DNA of 64,000 nt from Microcyclospora pomicola. Taxonomy: Eukaryota; Ascomycota; Dothideomycetes; Capnodiales. Below, piece after piece: positions 25,897 to 35,431 of this stretch. The notes under the pieces were generated by a model. The model worked only from the letters and a program-made list of their open reading frames with translations, had not been told where the DNA came from and did no database searches. The position numbers and the translations under genes are program-made. Position 1 is the stretch's first letter. Each line of letters begins with the position of its first letter. The stretch spans positions 62,001-126,000 of the forward strand of contig NHNY01000036.1 in NCBI GenBank assembly GCA_002786065.1. The letters run 5' to 3'.

Positions 25897-26891
25897 GAAA
25901 AGTTGGGTTTAGTCATTGGGATGAGATGTTGTCGTTTTAGAGTTGGGAGGTTGTGCAGCATGAGATAGCTGGGTCATGCATAGCGTACATGAAGAAAAGA
26001 GTCAGGAATATGTGCAATAGAAAGAATGAGACGTTGAAGCATGGGAACGAGGTGTTATGCGATTTAGCGGCATTGACAGAGTGCATTGGAGGGCATCTCA
26101 AATACATGTAGGGGATCTCGGAGACTAAGACGAGCATTTTATCAGCACTTGTCGTTGAATCATCATGATTGCTTGCCAAAGAATCTGTAACTCTGAGCTG
26201 TTTCGAATCGTCTTGCAGCTTTATGTTTAGCGGTCTCCCGTCAGAGTGTGTCCCTCCGGCGAATCTCCTCTGTCTTTCTTGATGTACGGCTACTCATTAC
26301 CTCTGGATATGAGTGTCGCTTGAGATGCACTCGCGGTGGCCCGATATTGGACGCAGCGTCATTCAAACATCTCAGACAATGTCCTACATCGACCTAGATA
26401 GTATCTTAATCTGAACTCGTGCCAGGGAGAGGACCACACGGGCAGCACAACACCACTACCGTACCGTTCATACCTTAATGTATCTTCCGGCAGCTGTTTG
26501 TATCTACCTACTGTACTCAACTCGCTGTCAAGGGGACCTTCCCGCTCCCTGCTCTCTTTTTACTAGATCGTCATCTCCTCCGCTCGCATATATCGCGGCG
26601 TCTACTCTATCCTTGCAGCGGAGATGTACCATGCAGTCTTAAGTACATGACGAGGCGGATGGTTCGAGACAGGTGCAGAGGTGAGCGAGATGGGAGACAT
26701 TCATGTTGGCAGAGATGGACATTTCCATTGATTAATTACTGGGAGGATATGTATGTGTAGACCCTTTGCGGGGGTTGTTTTGCTGATTTCAAGCGAGCCT
26801 TGATGCCCGGTCTATGGTTCTTCGATGCCCGTTCCATGGCTCTTCGACACTAGGCATTCTCGCCAGTGACTATTCCAGCTCTTGGCTCGAC
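25897..26891. other. Convergent intergenic region
   Basis: About 1 kb between the PH-domain gene and the converging hypothetical gene. No supported ORF or RNA gene. A CTACCTACT motif lies near 26504. Confidence 0.5.
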
Positions 26892-27398
26892 TTACTCAAC
26901 GTCGGTCATGTTGTCCTGACTGACGGAGAGACTGCCAGCACTACCGTCAGCATCGACTTGGTCAATTGCCTTCACCGGGCTGCTGTGCGTCTCCGCGTTC
27001 TGCGTGTTCCTGCTGTGACGGTAAGCCTTCTTCTTTCCACGACGTGTGGCCTTCTTGGCCTTCTTCTCGGGTGGTGGCTCTGCCAATTTTACCGGCGGAT
27101 ACCTTAACACGGCAGCTGTCCTTTCAGCCGCTCGAGCAGGTTGCCCTTTTTCCCGCTGCTTATGCTTGTGTCGGCCGAAGATGTCATTGGGAATCGATGG
27201 CATGTACCGCGGATGGACTCGGTCGGCGGGTTTCGACGCAGCAGACATTATTTGAGCCAGTGTAGTCTTTTCAGCTTGCAGATACAGCTGGATCTCCTCT
27301 TCGGGTTGGAAGATTTCGCCATCTTCTGCTTCTTCTTCAGTTATGTCGACCTCGTCACTCACCGGAACCCGCGGCTCTAGCAGACTCATTTCCTGCAT
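26892..27398 (-). CDS. Hypothetical lysine-rich, probably nuclear protein
   Basis: I do not recognise the family. From the first ATG of the frame (27398, MQEMSLLEPRVPVSDEVD) it encodes 168 residues. The frame stays open upstream to 27605 with protein-like sequence (FVGSIICQPSTDLSKGSARS), so the true start is probably in an upstream exon I could not place. An acidic stretch (DITEEEAEDGEIFQPEEEI) is followed by a conserved-looking DRVHPRYMPSIPNDIFGRHK segment. Then comes a strongly basic tract (EKKAKKATRRGKKKAYRHSR) that resembles a nuclear or nucleolar targeting signal. The acidic-then-basic layout suggests a nucleolar or RNA-associated protein, but this is inference. Confidence 0.55.
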   Translation of the reverse strand: MQEMSLLEPRVPVSDEVDITEEEAEDGEIFQPEEEIQLYLQAEKTTLAQIMSAASKPADRVHPRYMPSIPNDIFGRHKHKQREKGQPARAAERTAAVLRYPPVKLAEPPPEKKAKKATRRGKKKAYRHSRNTQNAETHSSPVKAIDQVDADGSAGSLSVSQDNMTDVE

Positions 27399-27636
27399 GC
27401 ATTGCTCGAGCGAGCGTGCCGACCCCTTGCTCAAGTCGGTGCTCGGCTGGCAGATGATGGATCCAACGAAGGCATCACGGCTGCTTCTGCTAGAAGCGGC
27501 AGCTTGACTTTCAGAAGCCCTCAGATCAAATGGTATGCTGAATACCAGAGCACCAGATTGAATCTGAAGATGATCAGAAGCGAAGCTCGGAAATGAGCGA
27601 CGCAAACAATGTTCGACGCGAGGTCGAGTACAAAGA

Positions 27637-27757
27637 AGAAAAGGTAGCAGTACTACCGGGAATGCCGATCTATCCGAAGATGATCAGGCGCGACACCACC
27701 AGTGGGCGGCACTGGGCTGCTACTCGAGGGAAAGGAGAAAAGGTAGCAGTACTACCG
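27637..27757. repeat. Pair of identical 22-nt direct repeats
   Basis: The same 22 bases occur at 27637-27658 and 27736-27757, 99 bp apart. Each copy contains GGTAGCAGTACTACC, an inverted repeat of GGTAG with a five-base loop. A separate 12-base repeat (GAAGATGATCAG) occurs at 27566 and 27676 with a different spacing. Confidence 0.85.
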
Positions 27758-27862
27758 AAACCCGGAACAACTTTCATGCCTGCTCCGAAGAACAGACGCT
27801 TCCGTGTTCGGCGGGTCGCAGACCGGGGCGCAAACCGCGGTCAAGCCACTGGGAAGGACGTA

Positions 27863-27910
27863 GTCGCCGTCGTCGTCGTCGTCGTTGTTGTTGTTGATGT
27901 TGTTGTTGTT
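27863..27910. repeat. GTC/GTT trinucleotide tract
   Basis: A near-perfect run of GTC and then GTT triplets, broken by one GAT. It is a simple-sequence repeat in a gene-poor interval. Confidence 0.85.
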
Positions 27911-29434
27911 AATGATGCTGATTCCGAAAGAGACAAGAAGTATTGAAAGACTTTTTATCTGTGAATTCACTAGCGGTGCGGCGTTGCCAAGCCTAATGCT
28001 TAAATGTACTGGCAAACTCGTAAGTCCTGGCACATGATTATCGTTGCCTTATATCGTGAGCAATCTGATCTTTCATATTGTCAATACCCCTGCTCACGGC
28101 TGACCTGTTCGCCTGCACTGTCGCTCTTTTGTGTGAGACCTCGCACGGTATTCTGTCTAAGAAACCATACATGCTAAGAGATGGGCTCTGGTACGACAGC
28201 ATGGGAAGGGCCTGGTTGTTGAACGCAGACACATCTACGCAAGGAAAATTTCACCAGCAGGGGCCTCACCATGATGGCTTCTCAGCAGCGACATCGATGA
28301 GAGCACGGCCGCCGGCGATCATGCTACTTGGAATTTATCAGGCCTTTCTAGCGGTTAGTAACATGTCTCTGTGGGACTTGAGCCTAGGCTCCCAATACGA
28401 GAATCGAGAGAGGGGATGCAAGCTCTCTCTCCAAGTATTTCAGTCGGGACTGCTTGCAGGTATCACAAGTTGGCAACGATGGCTCGAGGCAGGCTCAGTA
28501 AGAAGCTGGTTTGTATAGATTCTTCTCGAACAGATGGCAGACCGCGGACTGACTAAGAATGTCCATTGTGTTGCTAAAGAGGAACGACTCGCTGATACTC
28601 AGATGCGTCTACGCGCGAAGCTTTGGAGATATGCATGTTCCATTCTCAACGAGACCGGCGACCCATTTCACAATCTAGCCATGGGCAGTTGAAGACAGCA
28701 GACCAGTCACATTGCTACCGCATTCATGATGCTGAAAGGTATATTGTAGTATGTAATTCACATGAAGAGGATAAGTGAAGTCCGTCCAAGGTTCACAAGG
28801 TCCGCGTGCTGAGTCCCAAAATAGTTGGTGATATAACCGAAATCAGGGGCGCGGAAGAGGCTAGCGTATAGATAGTTCTAACAACCGAGGCCGCGCGTGG
28901 GTGCCATGCGATCTGGTAAGCGTATCTTCAACGCGATAGGTGTCGACAGGATGCGTAGCCGAACGTCTGTCGGTAGCTCATCTCATTGTCCAATGTGCTG
29001 TGCATAACCCTCTCATCGTAGAGAAAGCGTACAGTGAAAACGATGTCGCGAGATGCGCGATACATCTCGATGGGTTGAGTATGAGAATCTGCAGCTGCGC
29101 AAAGGAAAGAAGAGGACTGTTCAGCGCAACGGCAGCAGAACTGGAGGCATGATGCACGAGCCGAGCTGGCAAGAAAAATGGAGCGGGAGTCTGCCGCAAA
29201 ACCACCCTCCAGGTGGATCCGTCAGATGGTCGGTAAGCTACGGTCGGTCATGGCGGGACGACCAGCACATCTTTAGGCACGTTCGACCAAAACAACTGTA
29301 TCGAAGTCTCGAGTATAAACAGGAAAGCAAGTGGAGACACGTTGCAACAAGTGAATACATTCATATCGGCAGAATAGCTCCCCGACGCCTCTCAATGTCT
29401 TTGCAGATTCCGATCTACCATACAGAAATCCCAA

Positions 29435-30462
29435 TCAACGCGCCTGGTTGTGCTTTTTCATGCGCTTGGGATTCTTGATACACTCCTTTCGCCAGTGCTC
29501 GCCGTGGTTGTCGATCCGTCGTCTCTTACCGCAATCTGGACATGGCACGTTATTGCTAGGGCGGTCGGATGTCGGGTGTGAGTTTATCTCGTGGCGGATC
29601 CGATCGTCATCTCTTGTGAACCCCTTGGGATAAATGGGACATGGATCTGCCAGTGTACAATAATACCGCTTCTCTGGCACTAGGACAGTCTTGGGTTGAG
29701 TTGGAACAGCTACGGATACCCTCGAGCGACCAGGCTCGTAACCAGCAACCAGAGGCTGGATGATCTTACGCTCATTGCAGTGGCGTCTTGGTTGGGATCT
29801 TGGTCGGGCATGATCTGGTCCGATCGATGCTTGTGAGGCTAGGGGAACCATTGGTTCATCATACGAGAATTCGTCAAAGACGGAACTGTCCGCTGCCCAT
29901 GCAGACCCTGAGAGACTCAGTGACTCAGGCGTCGAGCGTCCAATGGGCTGATGGTCGTAAAGAGAGCTCCCTGTTGAAATGGTACTATTGATTGTAGCAT
30001 CGCTCATGAGCCCGAGTCCTGCTCAGAGTCAGCAAAGAAAATATTGCGCATACGAGTCATATAACTTACCCTCGGGTGAATCAGGCTGTAGTTCCTGGGC
30101 AAGTTGGAAGGCCGTGGGCTCATGGTTGAAACCTTCTTCTCCCCATGATGCAGGTTTTCCGCCTGACGCCTCGGCCCAAATGTGCTCTTGGAGTGTGCCA
30201 TATTCGTGACCGACGTCTTGAGACTGTGTAGCTCGCAACGGGTCGAGGCTGATGATGTCCTCCGAGTTGTCGTAGCTAGATAAGTTTCCACTACTGATTG
30301 TCAGATATGTGATCCACGAGTCTGAGTACAGCTTTAAACCCACATTGCGCTTTGAGTGTGTGCTCCAGTGTACTTGATGAAGTTGAAACAGTGCTCGGGG
30401 TCGGACTCGATGGAGGATAGGAGCTCGGCGTCATTGTGGTCAAAGTCGTGGTGTCGTGCCAT
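29435..30462 (-). CDS. C2H2-like zinc-finger protein (three exons)
   Basis: Exons are 30344-30462, 30070-30293 and 29435-30018. Introns are about 50 nt (GTGGGT/CAG; an alternative acceptor 3 nt further keeps phase) and 51 nt (GTAAGT/CAG). Joined length is 308 residues starting MARHHDFDHNDAELLSSIES. The first two thirds are acidic and Ser-rich, like an activation region (SGNLSSYDNSEDIISLD and FDEFSYDEPMVPL). Near residues 235-265 lies a degenerate finger, YYCTLADPC...RHEINSH. It is followed by VPCPDCGK...HGEHWRKEC, a C2HC-type pair, and a basic tail. This layout is common in short fungal C2H2-type regulators. No target or pathway can be inferred. The gene is isolated in a gene-poor stretch, so it may be lineage-restricted. 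Confidence 0.72.
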
Positions 30463-32565
30463 ACTGGAGACGATGTTGCGGGAGAGAGAAGCAGCATAAT
30501 CTCAGCTTCTCGAGGTTCCACCTGTTAAATAGCTCTGATGTCCGGGATCATCCCAATGCTCGAGGCATGGCGTTTCTAGGCGATATTGGATGGTGTTGGG
30601 TCCCTCGCATAGACGACGAACAGCAATGTAAACCACCCCTCCTTTGAACCTTTCAGCTGCTTTCAAAACCGGGATGGCAGTGATGTAGATAAAATATCCC
30701 GCTTCTGCAGTCGGGCGGTACAAATAGGAAGCAGACGATAGCAGGCGGCCTCGTTGAGGCGGAGCTCGCACACTAAACCCTGCAGTGATAGCTTCGATAG
30801 TCCAATATCCTTTCACGGCTCGTGGCCATCTTGAAACGCCCATCAAGCCGATCGATCGCCGTGGCCCAGGTAGGATGGTCGTCCTGGAGCATAACTCGAC
30901 AGACGTTGGTGCGGCTTCGTCCCTCCAAGCACACGAAATGCCGACACCGAGGTGCCATAGTCACACCGCTCATTTGGCGATGTACTGATGAGCTCATATC
31001 TTTCCTCACGGGAGGATGTTGGCCTTCAATGGTGTGGTGTTCAAGTATGATCGAGTGATGTTTCGACAGCACCCGCGAAGATGAGCTTAGTCACATAGCC
31101 CTCTCATTGCTTGGGTACTTTTGGTGATATCATTCGGATAAGACTGGCAAACAAGAATGAAAGGAGCAAGGAAAGAGCATTGGCGACTTATATGCGCGAA
31201 ACTTCACAAGTGTAGTGTCTTTGTGAGATTGTGTTCATGAAAATATGTTGCTCATGGAAATGGATGGTGCGCAAAACAGCTAGACTCACCGGTCTGGTGA
31301 CTAATCATGCGCTGGAAGTAGAAGAACGCTTGAAATGGCGGCCCCACCAGAAGCTGTAGATAGAGGCGGCCTCATCATCAGTACAGTGGCTACAGGGGCT
31401 TCCAATGAATGTACGACGCATGGTGTCTGCTGCAGCCCGCCGCTAGAGAAGATCGAGAATCCCTTCGTTGCGAAGCATGCGAAGCAAATGCAGGCGTTGA
31501 AAGTCCTTGGGATTCTAAGGATCGTGTAGTAGGATCGATCGCAGGACGAAGGTAACCCCTTTATTAATCGTAGTCATTGTCACGCTGGGTACTGCTTTCA
31601 TGTCTGTGACAACACATAGAGCGTTTGAATGATGCAAGGATGAAAGCGACATTTGCTCAATTATTATGACCGACTAAATCGAAAGGCAGGCTGCTCAAAG
31701 GCTGCAGACAGTACTCGATCGTGGGAAGAGTCCATCATGCAGGTTTTTGGAGTTCGGTAACCTGGAGCACACATTAGTTGGGCCATACTTTATGATGCTG
31801 CAGGAGTCTTCGTAACGTGTGATCTATGGTTTTCAGAAACCGATCGTCTTAAGCACCGACAGTTAGAATTTGACGATACTAACCATGCCTTATACGGCTC
31901 TTCCTAAAGCTTGCTCGGATATGGGTCATCATGTTTGGAGGGATCTTAAAGAAATTCAATGAACTTACCATCCGCCCAAGTGATATCGACAGGTTGCCCG
32001 TGGAGGGAAAGGGAAAGCATATATTAGCAGCAGTAGATGCATTGAAGGTCTTGGAAATTGAGGCAGGAGAATTTGGACGCAAGACTCGAAATTAGCGCAC
32101 GGAACAGTCCGCCGCTCAGCTCTAGCGCAGGCGTTAAAGCCACGTTACATCATACCTTACCTACGTTAGAGGTGTTCGCGGGATTGAATCCTGTGCTCGC
32201 TCGAAACAGTATTTCTGCTCGATCATAGCAAGCGTGGTATATGCATATGTATCTCAATTCCGATTCAAATTATCACGAACGTCACTTTGAGTGCTCCACT
32301 TCGAGGCGCAGACAGCACCACAAATCCGAATGATATTGATAGTTCCACAAAGGACAACGATTCTCGGTCAGCGGCGAGTCCTTCGTTCCGGCTTAGCAGG
32401 ATCAAACCCTCGTGAACAGCTGTTGATGATAATCACAATAATGAAGTGAACAAACATTGAAGGTGAGCGCGCCGCTCTCGACCTTGATCTACTTCTTCGA
32501 GCATACACATACAGCTGCTGACTTTCTGGCTTGAACGCGAGATAGGACAACACACTACATCCATC
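30463..32565. other. Gene-poor region upstream of ERO1
   Basis: Two kilobases with no well-supported gene except the small ORF described separately at 31931-32095. A 64-codon plus ORF at 31335-31529 (MAAPPEAVDRGG...) has protein-like composition and could be an exon of the same locus, but no consistent splicing links them. The last part should include the ERO1 promoter. Confidence 0.4.
31931..32095 (+). CDS. Small ORF or terminal exon, 54 codons, unknown function
   Basis: A 54-residue frame (MFGGILKKFNELTIRPSDID...) has strongly protein-like composition, with alternating charged and aliphatic residues and an amphipathic ILAAVDALKVLEIEAGEF helix. It ends in TAG. Upstream at about 31876 there is a perfect TACTAAC branch-point sequence, and a CTAAAG acceptor follows at 31908, in frame with this ORF. 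It may therefore be the last exon of a spliced gene whose earlier exons I could not join, or the remnant of a decayed gene. I recognise no family. Confidence 0.35.
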   Translation: MFGGILKKFNELTIRPSDIDRLPVEGKGKHILAAVDALKVLEIEAGEFGRKTRN

Positions 32566-34446
32566 ATGAGGGCTATAGCCTCACGTTCGTTCTATCTCGC
32601 GGTCTATGCGCTTCTCAGCAGAGAGTGTATCGCAAACATCGCTTCAAGCCCAGAAGTCTGCGCTGTAGGTGCCTGTTCTACTTCCATCTCTAACCCTCCT
32701 CGACCGCTGAACGCTTTCCAGCTCGAGCCAAAAAGCACGGTCTCCGATGCATGTGCCTCGTATGCCGACCTCGACACGATCAACAATCGATTGCAACCGT
32801 TCATACGGAGTTTGGCGAACAACTCCGATTTCTTTTCATACTACCGGCTGAATCTTTACAACAAAGAGTGTCCGTTCTGGAATGACGAGAACGGCTTGTG
32901 CGGGAATATCGCATGCGCCGTCACCACTGTGGAGAATGAGGAGGATGTCCCAGCAGTGTGGAAAGCAAAAGAGTTGAGTAAACTGGAAGGACCGAAAGCG
33001 CAACATCCTGGCAGACAACAACTCAAAGAGAGGCAAAGACCTCTACTTGGAGAATTGGGAGAGGATGTAGGCGAGAGTTGTGTCGTGGAATACGATGATG
33101 AGTGTGATGAGAGAGATTACTGTGTGCCAGAAGATGAGAGTGCGAGATCGAAAGGAGACTACGTCAGTCTCGCGGACAACCCAGAGAGATTTACAGGATA
33201 TGCCGGAGAGGGAGCACATCAGATCTGGGAAGCCATTTATCGAGAGAATTGCTTTACCCGATCAGCAGAAAGCGCGCATAGCACGAGTGTTCCTGGGCTA
33301 CCTGTGCCTCTTCCGGGTCTGTCGCAGAATCAAGCCCAGGCCGCACAAGACTTCAAGCAAGTCATGCGGGCATATGATCGTCAACAAGCTATTGAATCAG
33401 GTGATCCATCAACTCCCAGCGATTTCGACTTGGAGGAGGATGAATGCATAGAGAAGCGGGTTTTCTATCGGGTCATCTCTGGTATGCACGCATCGATCTC
33501 GACACACCTTTGTCATGACTACCTGAATCAAACCACTGGTGAGTGGGGACCGAATCTGCAGTGCTACAAAGATCGGCTGCACTCCCACCCAGAACGTATC
33601 TCAAATCTCTACTTCAACTATGCTCTTGTTCTTCGAGCTGTGGGCAAGCTGAAGGACTATGTCCAGGACTACACTTTCTGCACTGGCGATCCTCAGCAAG
33701 ATAAAAAGACCAAACGATTGATCAGAACGATGGCCACAGCTATACCGTCTGGCCAACAGATCTTCGACGAGACAATCATGTTTCAGGACACCACAGCCGA
33801 TGGCATATCCCTGAAAGAAGATTTCCGGAATCGTTTCCGTAACGTCAGCAGGATCATGGACTGCGTGGGTTGCGACAAATGTCGGCTGTGGGGTAAGATT
33901 CAGACCAATGGGCTCGGGACGGCGCTGAAAGTGCTATTCGAATTCGGTAACGACGATGGTCAAAGCAAACCATTGCTAAGGCGGACGGAACTTGTCGCTT
34001 TGATCAACACTTTGGACAAGATTAGTGTGGCGATGAAAGCGCTGGGACACTTCCGGGAGATGATGGCTGATGAGCTTGATGAGTCTGCTGCGGAATCGGT
34101 ACCGACCACGTACGCTGCGCCAACGCAGCGTCAGCCTGCGACAAGACAGTTCGATGGCCCCAGCGAGCTCGATGACGACGTTCCTCCTACCGAACTACCA
34201 CCTCGGCGGAGGAAGGCATCTGCCGACCAGTCGATAGGAGACGCATTCTGGGACGAGCTCGATCTAGTCTGGAGGACGTATGTCTACGTGTTGAAGAGCT
34301 GGATCAGTATACCCCGAATGATCTTACGCGTCATTGAATTCGAAGTGCGTATGCTGTTCAATTCCTGGTTGGGCCGGCCGGTCAGCACACGAAACTGGCA
34401 GTTCAGCTTCAAGAGTGCTCAGCAGGTCGCGAGGGATGAGTTATGA
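32566..34446 (+). CDS. ERO1: ER thiol oxidase Ero1
   Basis: Ero1 is the FAD-dependent ER oxidase that passes electrons from protein disulfide isomerase to oxygen, driving disulfide formation. The 626-residue protein starts with a signal peptide (about residues 1-23). The shuttle cysteine pair is visible as CGNIAC near residues 111-116. The active site is CVGCDKC at about 433-439, embedded in RIMDCVGCDKCRLWGKIQ, with GLGTALKVLFE beyond it. The segment ADNPERFTGYAGEGAHQIWEAIY near 205-225 is characteristic of the family's FAD-binding core. A Pro-rich C-terminal part (about 510-560) and a membrane-associating tail with hydrophobic and aromatic residues extend beyond the catalytic core, as in yeast Ero1. 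No intron is present. Confidence 0.96.
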   Translation: MRAIASRSFYLAVYALLSRECIANIASSPEVCAVGACSTSISNPPRPLNAFQLEPKSTVSDACASYADLDTINNRLQPFIRSLANNSDFFSYYRLNLYNKECPFWNDENGLCGNIACAVTTVENEEDVPAVWKAKELSKLEGPKAQHPGRQQLKERQRPLLGELGEDVGESCVVEYDDECDERDYCVPEDESARSKGDYVSLADNPERFTGYAGEGAHQIWEAIYRENCFTRSAESAHSTSVPGLPVPLPGLSQNQAQAAQDFKQVMRAYDRQQAIESGDPSTPSDFDLEEDECIEKRVFYRVISGMHASISTHLCHDYLNQTTGEWGPNLQCYKDRLHSHPERISNLYFNYALVLRAVGKLKDYVQDYTFCTGDPQQDKKTKRLIRTMATAIPSGQQIFDETIMFQDTTADGISLKEDFRNRFRNVSRIMDCVGCDKCRLWGKIQTNGLGTALKVLFEFGNDDGQSKPLLRRTELVALINTLDKISVAMKALGHFREMMADELDESAAESVPTTYAAPTQRQPATRQFDGPSELDDDVPPTELPPRRRKASADQSIGDAFWDELDLVWRTYVYVLKSWISIPRMILRVIEFEVRMLFNSWLGRPVSTRNWQFSFKSAQQVARDEL

Positions 34447-34871
34447 TTTCTGTTGGCATGCCATTTAGCGATCTGAAAGCATTGGGCGGCAGCATGGAAG
34501 GCGTTTACATAGGAACTGACGAAACCCGTTGTATATCTTCACACGAATACCAGTAACAATTCGCTATGCACGTATATCCGTGCCTTCAATTTTCATGCCG
34601 TAGTCTTCGTGGATCTCCCTTGTTCAGCCCCAGCCGCGCATCTATTCCGCTCTTAGCGGGCCTGTCATGTGAAACATTGCGGGCATGAGACATGTATACA
34701 TACCTAGGTGAATTGACAATCGTTACAGCTCGAAAGTGTGGTCTTCTTTGCGAGGTTTCTCTGCTCCTTGAGCTCCCTCGAGAAAGCCAGAGCTAGTCGC
34801 GGTTATACACTCCGCGCTCGCACAGTCTCACTGCTAGTACGGCGCCGTAAAGCTCACGCCGGCAGCCTACC
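34447..34871. promoter_or_regulatory. Intergenic region upstream of the UBE2W-like gene
   Basis: About 425 bp between same-strand genes. It contains a TACCTAGGT palindrome at 34701-34709. Nothing else could be assigned. Confidence 0.45.
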
Positions 34872-35431
34872 ATGGCGTCCATGGCGAACAAACGACTACA
34901 GAAAGAGCTGACCAAGGTAGGCAGCGAATGTTCAAACTTCAAGTCTTCAACATTGACTTCTCCACAGTAACCTCTCCGTTTCGTTTACTAATTCCTTCTC
35001 TACAGATTCAAGGCACTCTCCCTCCCGGTATCACGCTCGTGACCGCCGACAACCTGCGAGAATGGCACATGGACCTGACCGTCCCCGATAACCCACTGTA
35101 TGCCCCGGACGAGCAGTATCGGCTCCGCTTCCACTTCTCCCCTGCCTACCCCATCGAAGCGCCCGAAGTCACCTTCCTCACTCTCGCAACCCCGCTGCGC
35201 CGAGTCCCACTGCACCCGCACATCTACTCCAACGGCATCATTTGCCTCGATCTACTAGACGCGCAGGGTTGGAGTCCCGTGCATAACGTCGAGAGCATCT
35301 GCATCAGCATTCAGAGCATGTTGGCGAGCAATACCAAAGCGGAGCGGCCGCCAGGCGATGAAGAGTTCGTGAGGAGTAACAGACAGAGACCGCGGGATAT
35401 CAATTTCTTGTATCATGATCCGACTGTATAG
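34872..35431 (+). CDS. Ubiquitin-conjugating enzyme E2, UBE2W type (two exons)
   Basis: Exon 1 is 34872-34916 (MASMANKRLQKELTK) and exon 2 is 35006-35431, joined in phase 0 across an 89-nt GTAGGC/TACAG intron, giving 156 residues. The E2 fold is complete: N-terminal helix, HFSPAYPIEAPEV, and the HPHIYSNGIICLDLL active site with Cys at about residue 95. QGWSPVHNVESICISIQSML follows. The start MASM..KRLQKEL, the length and the tail ending YHDPTV resemble human UBE2W (tail YHDDTC), which attaches ubiquitin to protein N-termini. That activity is inferred for this protein. The tail is unusual for an E2 and is the main reason for the subfamily call. Confidence 0.88.

Larger units (their letters stand above)
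27399..29434. other. Gene-poor region with direct repeats and a GTC/GTT tract
   Basis: The interval contains the probable 5' part of the hypothetical gene, a pair of identical 22-nt repeats, and a trinucleotide tract at 27863-27910. A 117-codon plus-strand ORF (27593-27946) is made largely of these repeats and a poly-Val run, so I do not call it a gene. A 146-codon frame at 28078-28518 starts at TTG and has no family signal. Confidence 0.45.

Noticed and set aside
27593-27946. 117-codon ORF containing a poly-Val run
   Set aside because: Its sequence consists mostly of the duplicated 22-mer and the GTC/GTT tract, so it is a product of simple repeats.
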